Shown here: positions 20,171 through 28,860 of the stretch, piece after piece
How the letters are laid out: every line of letters begins with the position of its first letter
How positions within the stretch are numbered: position 1 is the stretch's first letter
Virus record (IMG/VR): IMGVR_UViG_3300027749_000107
Span: 1 to 64,000 of that record
DNA: 64,000 nucleotides
DNA from: a virus
Strand: one strand, 5' to 3'
Translations under genes and position numbers: made by a program
The notes under the pieces: generated by a model
The model's database searches: none
What the model was told of the DNA's origin: nothing
The model's input: the letters and a program-made list of their open reading frames with translations, nothing else

Positions 20171-21510
20171 TTTTTATCCGGTCCTTTAACTTTATCAAAT
20201 GTATCTGTTACTGTTGTATATTTCTTAAACATAGGAGGCTCTTTTGCTGCCTCTGCTTTATTAACTGCTTTTGTTTTGTCTGGTTTACTTGAAACAGGAT
20301 CTAAGTTTTCGTGTCCTGCCCATGGTTCTTTAGTTGGAATTCTAACAGGTATTTTTGCTGCTCCAGCTTTTCCTGAGTTTAAATGGACTTGTCCGCCGTC
20401 TATACTAGTGTTTGCTGCTTTGACTTCAAAGTTTGCTGCAGGTGTTATTCGTGTTGCACCTTTTGATACCATGTTAATTTCGTTACCTGCTTGAAAATTA
20501 ATATCTCGATCAGCTACAAAATTAAAATCGTTCTTAGTATGAATACTAATACTGTCTTCGGCATAAATGTCAATCTTTCCGTTGCTTGTTAATTCTATCC
20601 AAGTTTTTCCGTTACCATGAGAAATATAAACTAAATCCTCGCTGTTGTGTAACAAAATTTGATGCCCTGTTCTAGTTCTAATACGTGTTAACTCATTATG
20701 AGGTATGTTAACATCTCCGCCCTTTTGACCTTGTTCAGGAGATACGTATTCTGGTCCTGCTTCTGCTGCTGGTTTCTTACGAAGAAATTTATCATCGCCG
20801 TCGTCCATTACGAACGTAGAACCACCTCGTCTGCTTACATACCCTTTATGTGCGTGTTCTTTTTTACCAATATCACCCTTAGGACCGTTCTTGTCTAACG
20901 GCCCCGGTGTTGAAATTCCAAATACCGAGCTTGGTGCTTCACGACGTGCGCTACTTGAAGTAATACCTCGAGTGTCGTCCATATCTAAGCCACTAGCCTG
21001 TAATACTGCAGCAAACGGATGTAATGGTTTTTTAATTTTTGACGGATCACTAGTAGTCTGATTAGCTGCTTTGTTATATTCAGCAACTGGCAATCTTTTG
21101 CCGCCTTCTGAATTCTTAGTAGCTGCTAATCCCGGAACCATAAAATTCATAGCTTCGTCGGGAACACAACCAATCCAGTATCCACGTTTTGGATCACCAT
21201 CAATAAAAATAATAATAACAGTAGTTCCGGCATCGGGTGGAACCATCCACATACCATAACTTTTTTGAGTGTTACTAAAGTTATTAGGATCTGCTTTTGT
21301 ATGTTCAACACCAGTTACTCCGTAAAACGGACTCATGTATTTCACTTGATGTAACTGACCTTCGGATGATGTGTTACCTACTGGTCTTAGAATCTCAACT
21401 TCTAACCCGCCCATGTAACCCGGATCTAAGTGTCCTACTACTTTAGCTAAGAACGGACCGGGGGTAGGTGTTGGGTTAGATTTTTGTGACTGATCTATAT
21501 TTTTGTTCAT
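20167..21510 (-). CDS. 5: Baseplate spike: gp5-like OB-fold and needle protein, no lysozyme domain
   Basis: A 447-residue protein. Residues about 20-130 form an OB-fold of the gp5/VgrG type (AKVVGHLDPGYMGGLEVEIL, VPPDAGTTVIIIFIDGDPKR). Residues about 290-400 are a repetitive beta-prism needle (IELTSNGKIDIYAEDSISI, DFNFVADRDINFQAGNEI). T4 gp5 has a lysozyme domain between these parts. Here the linker is about 150 residues of low complexity (KKEHAHKGYVSRRGGSTFVM) with no lysozyme motif. The protein should trimerise at the centre of the hub and puncture the outer membrane. It lies between the hub-like gene and gp25. Confidence 0.85.
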   Translation of the reverse strand: MNKNIDQSQKSNPTPTPGPFLAKVVGHLDPGYMGGLEVEILRPVGNTSSEGQLHQVKYMSPFYGVTGVEHTKADPNNFSNTQKSYGMWMVPPDAGTTVIIIFIDGDPKRGYWIGCVPDEAMNFMVPGLAATKNSEGGKRLPVAEYNKAANQTTSDPSKIKKPLHPFAAVLQASGLDMDDTRGITSSSARREAPSSVFGISTPGPLDKNGPKGDIGKKEHAHKGYVSRRGGSTFVMDDGDDKFLRKKPAAEAGPEYVSPEQGQKGGDVNIPHNELTRIRTRTGHQILLHNSEDLVYISHGNGKTWIELTSNGKIDIYAEDSISIHTKNDFNFVADRDINFQAGNEINMVSKGATRITPAANFEVKAANTSIDGGQVHLNSGKAGAAKIPVRIPTKEPWAGHENLDPVSSKPDKTKAVNKAEAAKEPPMFKKYTTVTDTFDKVKGPDKK

Positions 21511-21521
21511 GTTATTCCGTG

Positions 21522-23735
21522 TTAAAAAATGCTTTTAATTGCTTTGCCAATACTTTCTAAACCGTCTTTTGTAAGATTATCCATATTAAATGACCCACCT
21601 TTTGATTCGTCTTTTGCTGACTCTTGACCCGGTGCACGTTGACATTTTAACCGTTGTTCAAATTTTCCACCTTTAAATGTACTAGTTACTTGCCGAGCTA
21701 TAAACAACCCGCTATATTGCATCAACGGTGAAGATGGCATATCTCCAGTAAACTGATACATTCCGGTTTCTTGACTAAAGTCTATAGGAGTTCTAAAATT
21801 AACAACAATATGCACTTCGCCCATTTGATAGTTAATAGTACCGTCGGCGTTTAAATTTGAATACTGTGTAGGTTTTGATGTATAATTGCCAAAACCACTG
21901 TGATGTAAAAACGCAGGATCACCAACAATTACTAAATCTAAATTAATCATGTCATTACCACGAGTTAATGCATCATGATACAACCTAGCTGCTCGTGTTC
22001 CTGCAGTTTCTGTACCACCGCCACCTAATCTGTCTGTACTTAAAAATGTTGCAGTGTACGAATTCTGTCCAACGTTTGTACCTTTTTCTGGTTCACTACC
22101 GGTTACTGCAACTGTATTCACAGCTTTATCATTTACTTCTGATCCTTGTGCTGCTGATGTTTTAACATCCATTGATTGCTTACACCAATCAGCCGCCATT
22201 AACCCTGAAAAACTATTCTCAATTTTTATATCAAAACTTATCACATCGGTGTTTAATCCAGTATACAAATAGTTGTATTCTTTTATTGCATTCTTAAACA
22301 TATTTTCAAAACCTGGAGACTTTTCATTAAGCGCAACAATTCCCGAACTTGCATGAGTATTATAAGGTATTACACGGTACACAATTATTTTTGGTTTTGT
22401 ACCTGTTGACTTGTAATTTGCATCAGTTGAAACATTGTATACTTGAATATCAATTGACCACCATTTTTTATATCCTGATGCTGAAATAGCATCAGGGTCT
22501 AGTGTCTCTGTTGGGAAGTTACTTTGTAAAATTACTTGATTAATTGCATTAGGTATGTCAGTATCTTGCCTAAATTTAAACTCACATTCAGCAGGATTTG
22601 GTGTATTGTTTGCTCTTACTTGTACAACGTGTCCGTCAACTTCTGTATGATTATCAGTTTCTTTACCATACGGTGCATCTGCAGTTTTGGCTGCACCAAA
22701 CCCTAATGATGATTTTCCAATAACATTACAATCTTCAGCTTTTTGTACATGGTATTTGAGATTGTTTACTGTTACTTCGTCTACACCTATTTTTTTATAT
22801 ACAGTGCTTTCGCTATCACTACCACTAGTTGCACTGTCTGAACTTTCAGCTCCGCTGTCGCCTTTATCTGAATGTATGGTTTTAGGAAATAAAATTATAA
22901 TTTCATCAGGAACATCAACAATTTTATCTTCTTTAAGTTGCCGTAACTTTGCATTCCACACAGCTTGTAAACTCTTTTCACCTGTTTGTAATACTTCCTG
23001 AACAGTAGTACCTTTAACAGATACGTCTGTTGTTAATTTTGCATTTTTGTCACTTAACCCTTGTGCATTCCATACAATTGCTTTAACAAAGTATAAAGCA
23101 CCATCTTGATTTACTGTCATACTTACGTTTGAAAACTTAAACGGAATGTATCTAGTACTCTCTGGTATTGGTAACATCATGCCCATTTCGTCATTACCGC
23201 GAAACTCAATCGTTAATAAAAATGGTGCAGCGTTCCAGTTTTGATGATCTGATTCCCATGCTGCTTGTTGACAAGACATTGTAAACAATCCCATGCTATA
23301 CGGTTCTTTTACTGAGAACGTTAAGTTTGTAGATGACACATTGTTGCCAGTTTGAAACCCTATCATACCTTCAATAGTAACCTCGTCTACAAAGAAATCA
23401 AATTTACCATAATCAGTTCTAACACGGTTATTTGGTTCTGCGTTTGCTGACTTACATATAATTTGCGGAGCTTTTCCATATCGATCACCTGGTTGTAACG
23501 TCTTCCATTTAAAATATGAGTTATCCGGGTCTTCAACATCTTTATCATGTAATGCACTAATTGTAAAAACACAATCATATGTTGCATAGTCATGCAACAC
23601 GTTTTGCAATGGTAGTTTAATTGGCGCAATTGCATCAAAATCTAAACCAATGTCTGCTGCAAACTCTGATACACTCGTAGTAACAGTTTTAGCTGCATCG
23701 GATAACATTGTTGTTGCTGAATCTATAAATGACAT
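21522..23735 (-). CDS. Baseplate hub protein, gp27-like by position
   Basis: A 737-residue protein directly upstream of the gp5-like spike and downstream of gp53. The N-terminal 250 residues (YATYDCVFTISALHDKDVED; GKFDFFVDEVTIEGMIGFQ) are beta-rich and look like tube/hub proteins. A low-complexity Ser/Asp stretch at about 290-310 (GDSGAESSDSATSGSDSE) separates a second half that ends in KGGKFEQRLKCQRAPGQES. T4 gp27 is 391 residues and forms the trimeric adaptor that carries gp5, and the gene order fits that role. No decisive motif identifies it, and a gp54-like initiator is an alternative. Confidence 0.55.
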   Translation of the reverse strand: MSFIDSATTMLSDAAKTVTTSVSEFAADIGLDFDAIAPIKLPLQNVLHDYATYDCVFTISALHDKDVEDPDNSYFKWKTLQPGDRYGKAPQIICKSANAEPNNRVRTDYGKFDFFVDEVTIEGMIGFQTGNNVSSTNLTFSVKEPYSMGLFTMSCQQAAWESDHQNWNAAPFLLTIEFRGNDEMGMMLPIPESTRYIPFKFSNVSMTVNQDGALYFVKAIVWNAQGLSDKNAKLTTDVSVKGTTVQEVLQTGEKSLQAVWNAKLRQLKEDKIVDVPDEIIILFPKTIHSDKGDSGAESSDSATSGSDSESTVYKKIGVDEVTVNNLKYHVQKAEDCNVIGKSSLGFGAAKTADAPYGKETDNHTEVDGHVVQVRANNTPNPAECEFKFRQDTDIPNAINQVILQSNFPTETLDPDAISASGYKKWWSIDIQVYNVSTDANYKSTGTKPKIIVYRVIPYNTHASSGIVALNEKSPGFENMFKNAIKEYNYLYTGLNTDVISFDIKIENSFSGLMAADWCKQSMDVKTSAAQGSEVNDKAVNTVAVTGSEPEKGTNVGQNSYTATFLSTDRLGGGGTETAGTRAARLYHDALTRGNDMINLDLVIVGDPAFLHHSGFGNYTSKPTQYSNLNADGTINYQMGEVHIVVNFRTPIDFSQETGMYQFTGDMPSSPLMQYSGLFIARQVTSTFKGGKFEQRLKCQRAPGQESAKDESKGGSFNMDNLTKDGLESIGKAIKSIF

Positions 23736-23736
23736 T

Positions 23737-24039
23737 TTATGTACCTAATGATGTTCTTAATTTACTATATTGTGGGATATAAATCTGTACTCCTGGTACA
23801 AAATCATATATTGGATCTTGTATTACATTGAGATTACGTTGGGTAAATACCCACCATAATGCTGCATCGCCATACAAATCAAATGCTAATAAGTCCGGAC
23901 GATTTGTATATTGCGGTTCAATAGTATACAAATAATCGGATATTTCTGCTGCTACTGGTCGTATTTTTAATATACCTAAGTATCCGTTTGATATTGTAGT
24001 GTTAGCCCATGGGCTATGTTTACCATATGTTGCTGTCAT
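23737..24039 (-). CDS. 53: Baseplate wedge protein gp53-like
   Basis: A 100-residue protein with the gp53/LysM-like pattern: YTIEPQYTNRPDLLAFDLYG, then ALWWVFTQRNLNVIQDPIYD, then a C-terminal VPGVQIYIPQ. gp53 bridges neighbouring baseplate wedges around the hub. T4 gp53 is about twice as long, whereas aquatic T4-like phages carry this short form. Its start overlaps the stop of the gp48-like gene as TAATG, and the next gene begins two bases after it ends. Confidence 0.8.
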   Translation of the reverse strand: MTATYGKHSPWANTTISNGYLGILKIRPVAAEISDYLYTIEPQYTNRPDLLAFDLYGDAALWWVFTQRNLNVIQDPIYDFVPGVQIYIPQYSKLRTSLGT

Positions 24040-24965
24040 TAAATATACCCAAAGCTATTGTTAAGGTAGCCGCCGGCTACAAAATTATCTAAACTAAACT
24101 TACGCGCACTTGTTCTGCTGTAAGTTGGTATTAATTGTATTGTAAATGAACTTCTTGTTGGAACATGTGCAATGTCGCCGTCCATAGAAAAACCAACACC
24201 TAGTGAGTTCATCATTTGTGCTGCTTGTCCAATGCCGTCTGTAATATCAGTAATTTGATCAGTAATCTTAGTTGCGCCAAATGCACTGCCTAACGCACCT
24301 GCTACTCCGCCTGCCATTCCGGCAACTGAACTTACTGCACCTGCTACACTAGTTTTTGTTTGAACCGGAATGTAATCACATTCTGCAGTCAACGACGTAC
24401 TAAATGATGTTACTACTACTGGCACATTGTTAAAGACATAACTGCCGTATCCGCTTAATTGTACAATAGGCGGTGGATTACCTGCTTTTGGATCGTTTCC
24501 TGAAAACATTTTTGTCATTGCTCTAAAATAATGTACTGCTGCAATCCAATATAATCCTTGTGCCGAATCTTCAACATTCATAGGTGCAGTAATTGTAATT
24601 GTACCCGGGTCACTATGTTGATATGTGTTAAATTTAAAATTTGAATGTATTGGTTGCATTGCCGAATACGAAGCAGATGATCCAATATTAATAGTAGGAG
24701 TATATGGAAAAATCATACCTCCTGCATCATGTAACGGTTTTAAAACTGGACTTCCTCTAAAACTTGGCCATGTTGGTAGCGTTAGTCTTACCCGCCAATC
24801 GTCAACTGTGCTATCTTGATATACGGCATACGCACTCATTAAATCGCCAGCAATTTCTCCTGCTCTTGGTAATGTAATTGATCGCTTACCACTTAAAAAA
24901 TTACCTGCGTTGCCTAATGCGCCTCCGGCTGCGCCAACTGCTGCGCCTATTCCTGCTAATGACAT
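24039..24965 (-). CDS. 48: Baseplate tail-tube cap protein, gp48/gp54-like
   Basis: A 308-residue protein with a Gly/Ala-rich N-terminus, then a conserved core IFPYTPTINIGSSASYSAMQ near residue 85-105 and GLYWIAAVHYFRAMTKMFSG near 140-160, ending in a tube-like beta fold. This core is what T4-like aquatic phages show in gp48, the cap on which the tail tube starts. It is the first gene of the leftward baseplate operon, with an AAGGA ribosome site and a late promoter at 24990-24997. gp48 and gp54 are paralogues of similar size, so which of the two it represents is less certain than the role. Confidence 0.65.
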   Translation of the reverse strand: MSLAGIGAAVGAAGGALGNAGNFLSGKRSITLPRAGEIAGDLMSAYAVYQDSTVDDWRVRLTLPTWPSFRGSPVLKPLHDAGGMIFPYTPTINIGSSASYSAMQPIHSNFKFNTYQHSDPGTITITAPMNVEDSAQGLYWIAAVHYFRAMTKMFSGNDPKAGNPPPIVQLSGYGSYVFNNVPVVVTSFSTSLTAECDYIPVQTKTSVAGAVSSVAGMAGGVAGALGSAFGATKITDQITDITDGIGQAAQMMNSLGVGFSMDGDIAHVPTRSSFTIQLIPTYSRTSARKFSLDNFVAGGYLNNSFGYI

Positions 24966-24989
24966 AATTTTATTCCTTAGTTAATGTAT

Positions 24990-24997
24990 TATTTATT
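24990..24997 (-). promoter_or_regulatory. Leftward late promoter for the baseplate operon
   Basis: The minus strand reads AATAAATA here (flanks AAATAAATAATAC), one base from the T4 late consensus. Predicted start is near 24984, giving a leader of about 20 bases before the gp48-like ATG. Its upstream end touches the -35 box of the rightward sigma70 promoter, so gp55-bound and sigma70-bound polymerase cannot occupy both sites at once. Confidence 0.6.
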
Positions 24998-25025
24998 TGA
25001 CTTTATTAAGTGTAGAGTTTATAAT
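24997..25025 (+). promoter_or_regulatory. Strong sigma70-type early promoter for gp55 operon
   Basis: TTGACT at 24997-25002 and TATAAT at 25020-25025 are separated by exactly 17 bases. The -10 box is perfect and the -35 box has five of six consensus bases. It points toward gp55, gp47 and gp46, genes needed early, before gp55 itself has remodelled transcription. A ribosome site AAGGAG follows at about 25038. Confidence 0.85.
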
Positions 25026-25051
25026 ATATATATGTAAAAGGAGATACACAC

Positions 25052-25876
25052 ATGCTTACACCAAAGGTAAATTATTTAAACAACAAGGACATGCTATTAG
25101 AAATTCATAGATCAAAAAGCTCATTTTGTGTCTTTACAGATCCGGCATTTCATCAATATGATATTATCTTACCTAACATAGACAAAGTTAATATCCGTAC
25201 AATTGCCGAAGCTAAACGGAATCAAGCAAAGCGATTAGGTGATTTAAATTATGCTAAACGAAAAAGCGAAGGCGAAAAAATTAAACAAACTGAATGCGAA
25301 ATTAATTATAAATCTATTTCAAAAAATGATGTAGTTTTTAGAATTATGTCGTATGATCATATACCACTAAATGCAACAAGAAAAAAGAATCCTAAAACAG
25401 AAGCCGATAAACGAGATAAGGTAAATTTTCCGCCGTTTCAACACTGGAAATTTGTTAATAATGAACTAGTATGTGTAGGTAAAAGCCACTGGAGTGGAGA
25501 CTTAGAAACTGGGCATTTTGATAAAACTGCAGGGCAAATTACTGATACATTAGCTCGTATGATGATTAAATTATGCGAACGATATGCAACACGCGGCAAC
25601 GTAAGAAGTTATACATACAATGACGAGATGCGTGGGCAGGCAATATTACAACTAACACAAATTGGATTACAATTTGACGAATCTAAATCAGATAATCCAT
25701 TTGCATACTTTACTGCTGCAGTTACCAATTCGTTCGTAAGAGTTATAAATATAGAGAAGCGCAATCAGAATATTAGAGACGATATTTTAGAAATGAATGG
25801 AATGAATCCGTCGTATACTAGAACAGGTTCAGAAGAATATGAGGTAGCAATGCGAAGATCAGAGGATTACGAGTGA
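25052..25876 (+). CDS. 55: Late-transcription sigma factor gp55
   Basis: A 274-residue protein whose C-terminal half carries the gp55 signature: DNPFAYFTAAVTNSFVRVIN at about residue 215-235, then EKRNQNIRDDILEMNGMNPS. gp55 is a minimal sigma factor that binds host core polymerase and recognises the TATAAATA box of late promoters; in T4 it acts with coactivator gp33 and clamp gp45. T4 gp55 is 185 residues, so this protein has an extra basic N-terminal part (KKNPKTEADKRDKVNF). It is the first gene after a sigma70 promoter. Its TGA stop overlaps the GTG start of the nuclease gene. Confidence 0.92.
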   Translation: MLTPKVNYLNNKDMLLEIHRSKSSFCVFTDPAFHQYDIILPNIDKVNIRTIAEAKRNQAKRLGDLNYAKRKSEGEKIKQTECEINYKSISKNDVVFRIMSYDHIPLNATRKKNPKTEADKRDKVNFPPFQHWKFVNNELVCVGKSHWSGDLETGHFDKTAGQITDTLARMMIKLCERYATRGNVRSYTYNDEMRGQAILQLTQIGLQFDESKSDNPFAYFTAAVTNSFVRVINIEKRNQNIRDDILEMNGMNPSYTRTGSEEYEVAMRRSEDYE

Positions 25877-27621
25877 TTGAATATCAAAAAATTTTAACTA
25901 CATTAACAGATTTAGACAGGCGACCTCGCCTGTCTTACACAGCATTATTAAAAACACCGTATGCTGAACAAATATCACAAATTTCTACATTATTGTCTAG
26001 TACAAATGCTAGACAAATAATTTATCATATTAAACAACAATCACTTGTAATTCCGTGTTGTGAATGCAGTAACCAGTTAAGTTGGCATTTAGATTTACAA
26101 CAATATCGAGCATATTGCAGTCCAAAATGCACTGCAACTTATTCTACTGTTATAAAAAAGAAAAAGAATTTAGAACTTCTTGGTGTCGAATGGCACACTC
26201 AAACCAACGATTGGAAAACTAAAGTAAAATCTACTAGTTTAGAAAAATACGGTGTTGAACATTATTCTCAAACTGACGAATACAAACAACGTGTTATTAC
26301 TTCTAATTTAGAAAAATATAATGTATCACATGTTATGCATTTATCAGAGACTAAGCAAAAAATTAAAAATACTAATTTAATTAAATACGGCTTTGATAAT
26401 CCTGCAAAAAATTATAATGTTCAATCTAAAATTAAAGAAACGAATCTTATTAGATACGGCTGCACTAATCCGTTACTAAATTTAGATATTCAACAACAAA
26501 TTAAAGATACTAACATTATTAAATACGGTTATATTAATCCTCTAAGTAATGCAAGTATACGAGAAAAAAGCGTTGCTACTAAACGAGAACACTATTTTTC
26601 TGCAGATACATTAGAAAAACTTACAAACGCATCTTGGCTAGAAAATGAACAGCATTCAGGTAAAACTGTACACGAGATTGCTAATGATATAGGTATTAGT
26701 TCTAGTCAACTATGCAAAATTTTTCATTCATTAAATATTAATATCGTCCGGCATTCTGCAAGTGAATTAGAACGAAGATTATACTTGCATTATGATCAAA
26801 AAGGTGTTAAAATAATTACGAATAATAGAACTATAATTTCACCTAAAGAATTAGATTTATATTTTCCAGACTATAATTTAGCAATAGAAATTAACGGATG
26901 TTATTTTCATTCAGAACAGTATAACAAAACACAGATGTATCATTTACAAAAAACTAATGCATGTATATCACAAAAGATTGCATTATTACAATTTTGGGAT
27001 ACAGAAATTAATGAAAAATGGGAACAAACTATTAATTTAATTGATAGTAGATTAGGGCTACATTCTAAATTATACGCAAGGCACACTAACCTGCAAGTAG
27101 TTAATTCAGCTGAGAAGGCACAGTTTATATCAACTCATCACCTGCAGGGAGACGTTAACAGTTTAATTAACCTAGGTCTGTACGATACTACTAATAGATT
27201 AATTATGGTTGCAACGTTTGGTAAGCCAAGATTTACTAAGGCTTCTACATTTGAACTATTACGGTTATGTTCGTTATCAGGGTTACAAGTAGTAGGCGGA
27301 GCAAGTAAACTTATTAACCATTTTGTTAAATGTTATATGGAACCCGATGATGTATTACTGTCGTATTGCAATCGTCGTTATAGCACTGGTAATGTTTATT
27401 ACAAATTAGGATTTACGTTAGAATCTACATCACCACCGGGATTTTTTTATATTGATAAAGCCGGAAAGTATGCAGGTTCACGGTATCAATGGCAAAAACA
27501 CTTAATGAAACACAAACTATTAACATTTGATAACACATTAACTGCATCACAAAATATGGAAAACAACGGATTTTTTAAAGTTTGGGATTGCGGACAACTA
27601 GTATTTAAATTAAAAAAATAA
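25873..27621 (+). CDS. Free-standing mobile (homing-type) nuclease with repeat DNA-binding region
   Basis: A 582-residue protein starting at GTG, which overlaps the gp55 stop (GTGA). Its parts in order are: a Cys4 zinc site at about residues 62-86 (CCEC ... CSPKC); five tandem units of about 22-26 residues of the form LxKYGxxNPxxxxxIxxKIKxTN at about 115-235; a helix-turn-helix (HEIANDIGISSSQLCKIFHS); a PD-(D/E)XK/Vsr-like nuclease core (ELDLYFPDYNLAIEINGCYF) near 335; and a GNAT-like tail (LLRLCSLSGLQVVGGASKLI). This layout matches phage mobile endonucleases that sit between conserved genes. Homing is inferred: no intron is present, and no activity can be read beyond the nuclease residues. 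Confidence 0.75.
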   Translation: MIEYQKILTTLTDLDRRPRLSYTALLKTPYAEQISQISTLLSSTNARQIIYHIKQQSLVIPCCECSNQLSWHLDLQQYRAYCSPKCTATYSTVIKKKKNLELLGVEWHTQTNDWKTKVKSTSLEKYGVEHYSQTDEYKQRVITSNLEKYNVSHVMHLSETKQKIKNTNLIKYGFDNPAKNYNVQSKIKETNLIRYGCTNPLLNLDIQQQIKDTNIIKYGYINPLSNASIREKSVATKREHYFSADTLEKLTNASWLENEQHSGKTVHEIANDIGISSSQLCKIFHSLNINIVRHSASELERRLYLHYDQKGVKIITNNRTIISPKELDLYFPDYNLAIEINGCYFHSEQYNKTQMYHLQKTNACISQKIALLQFWDTEINEKWEQTINLIDSRLGLHSKLYARHTNLQVVNSAEKAQFISTHHLQGDVNSLINLGLYDTTNRLIMVATFGKPRFTKASTFELLRLCSLSGLQVVGGASKLINHFVKCYMEPDDVLLSYCNRRYSTGNVYYKLGFTLESTSPPGFFYIDKAGKYAGSRYQWQKHLMKHKLLTFDNTLTASQNMENNGFFKVWDCGQLVFKLKK

Positions 27622-27854
27622 TGACTATGAATAATACACTGGATATAGCACATCCTGCACTTGATGATGCTTATCAAATTCTTAAAGAAGAACACTTGGA
27701 TGCTAAAGCTAGTTATATTGAAAAACTGTTTGAAGAAACTTATAAATGCAAAGTAAATTTTGACAGTAGCTTTGGCGGTTCAGTTACATTTAACACAAAC
27801 AAAGATTTAGTTTGGTTTTTATTAAAACACGACTCAACAGGAAATAATGGATAA
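27621..27854 (+). CDS. Small protein of unknown function between nuclease and gp47
   Basis: A 77-residue protein whose ATG overlaps the nuclease stop as TAATG and whose end overlaps the gp47 start by eight bases, so it sits inside a tight operon. It has an N-terminal helix (DDAYQILKEEHLDAKASYIE) and a beta segment (KVNFDSSFGGSVTFNTNKDL). No family recognised. Coupling on both sides is the main evidence that it is real. Confidence 0.65.
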   Translation: MTMNNTLDIAHPALDDAYQILKEEHLDAKASYIEKLFEETYKCKVNFDSSFGGSVTFNTNKDLVWFLLKHDSTGNNG

Positions 27855-28860
27855 TTTATTTAAAAAAGTAGCAGTATTTACAGATCTGCATTTTGGACTA
27901 AAGTCAAACAGCAGTGTACACAATCAAGATTGTGAAGATTTTATAGATTGGTACATTAATAAAGCTAAAGAACAAGGGTGTGATGTTGGTATCTTTATGG
28001 GAGATTGGCATCACAATCGCAACAGTTTAAACATTACAACAATGGATTACAGTCTAAGAGCATTAGAGAAATTAGGCCAAGCGTTTGATAAATTTTACTT
28101 TTTTCCAGGTAATCACGACCTATATTACAAAGATAAACGTGACATACACAGCGTTGAATTTGGCAAATATATCCCCGGAATTACTGTAGTTCATCATCCA
28201 ACTACCATTGGAAATGTTACATTATGCCCTTGGTTAGTACATGATGAATGGAAAGAAATTGGTAAGAAAGGTGCGAAATATATCTTTGGACACTTTGAAT
28301 TACCGCATTTTTTTATGAACGCAATGGTACAAATGCCCGATCACGGTGAGATTAGTTTAGAAGCTTTTAGCAGTTATGAACTTGGTTTTAGTGGTCATTT
28401 TCACAAAAGACAGCAACGTGAAAACATGCATTACATTGGTAATGCATTCCCTCATAACTATGCAGATGCATGGGATGATGCAAGAGGTATGATGACATTA
28501 GAGTGGGGCGGACAACCAGAATTCTTTACATGGCCTAATCAACCTACATTTAGAACTGTTAAATTAAGTCAACTTTTAGACGACGCTGATAATATTCTTA
28601 AACCAAATCAACACTTAAGAGTAGCATTAGATATTGATATTAGCTTTGAAGAAGCTAGCTTTATTAAAGAAAAGTTTATTGGAGATTACAAATTAAGAGA
28701 ACTTAAAGTAATTGAAGAACGCAAATCGATAGACGTAACAAGCAATGTAGATATTGAAGCATTTGAAAGTATAGACGAAATTGTAGCTACTCAAATTGTA
28801 AACATTGACTCAGAAACATATAACAAAAATACATTATTATCAATCTATAGCAACCTATGA
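27847..28860 (+). CDS. 47: Recombination nuclease subunit gp47 (SbcD/Mre11-like)
   Basis: A 337-residue metallophosphoesterase with the family's metal-binding motifs in order: FTDLHFG at residues 11-17, FMGDWHHNR near 50, FFPGNHDLY near 90, GHF near 147 and FSGHFHKRQ near 180. With gp46 it forms the Mre11-Rad50-type complex that resects DNA ends in recombination-dependent replication and host DNA degradation. Size matches T4 gp47 (339). The ATG follows AGGAA, and its stop overlaps the gp46 start as ATGA, the usual stoichiometric coupling of this pair. Confidence 0.95.
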   Translation: MDNLFKKVAVFTDLHFGLKSNSSVHNQDCEDFIDWYINKAKEQGCDVGIFMGDWHHNRNSLNITTMDYSLRALEKLGQAFDKFYFFPGNHDLYYKDKRDIHSVEFGKYIPGITVVHHPTTIGNVTLCPWLVHDEWKEIGKKGAKYIFGHFELPHFFMNAMVQMPDHGEISLEAFSSYELGFSGHFHKRQQRENMHYIGNAFPHNYADAWDDARGMMTLEWGGQPEFFTWPNQPTFRTVKLSQLLDDADNILKPNQHLRVALDIDISFEEASFIKEKFIGDYKLRELKVIEERKSIDVTSNVDIEAFESIDEIVATQIVNIDSETYNKNTLLSIYSNL

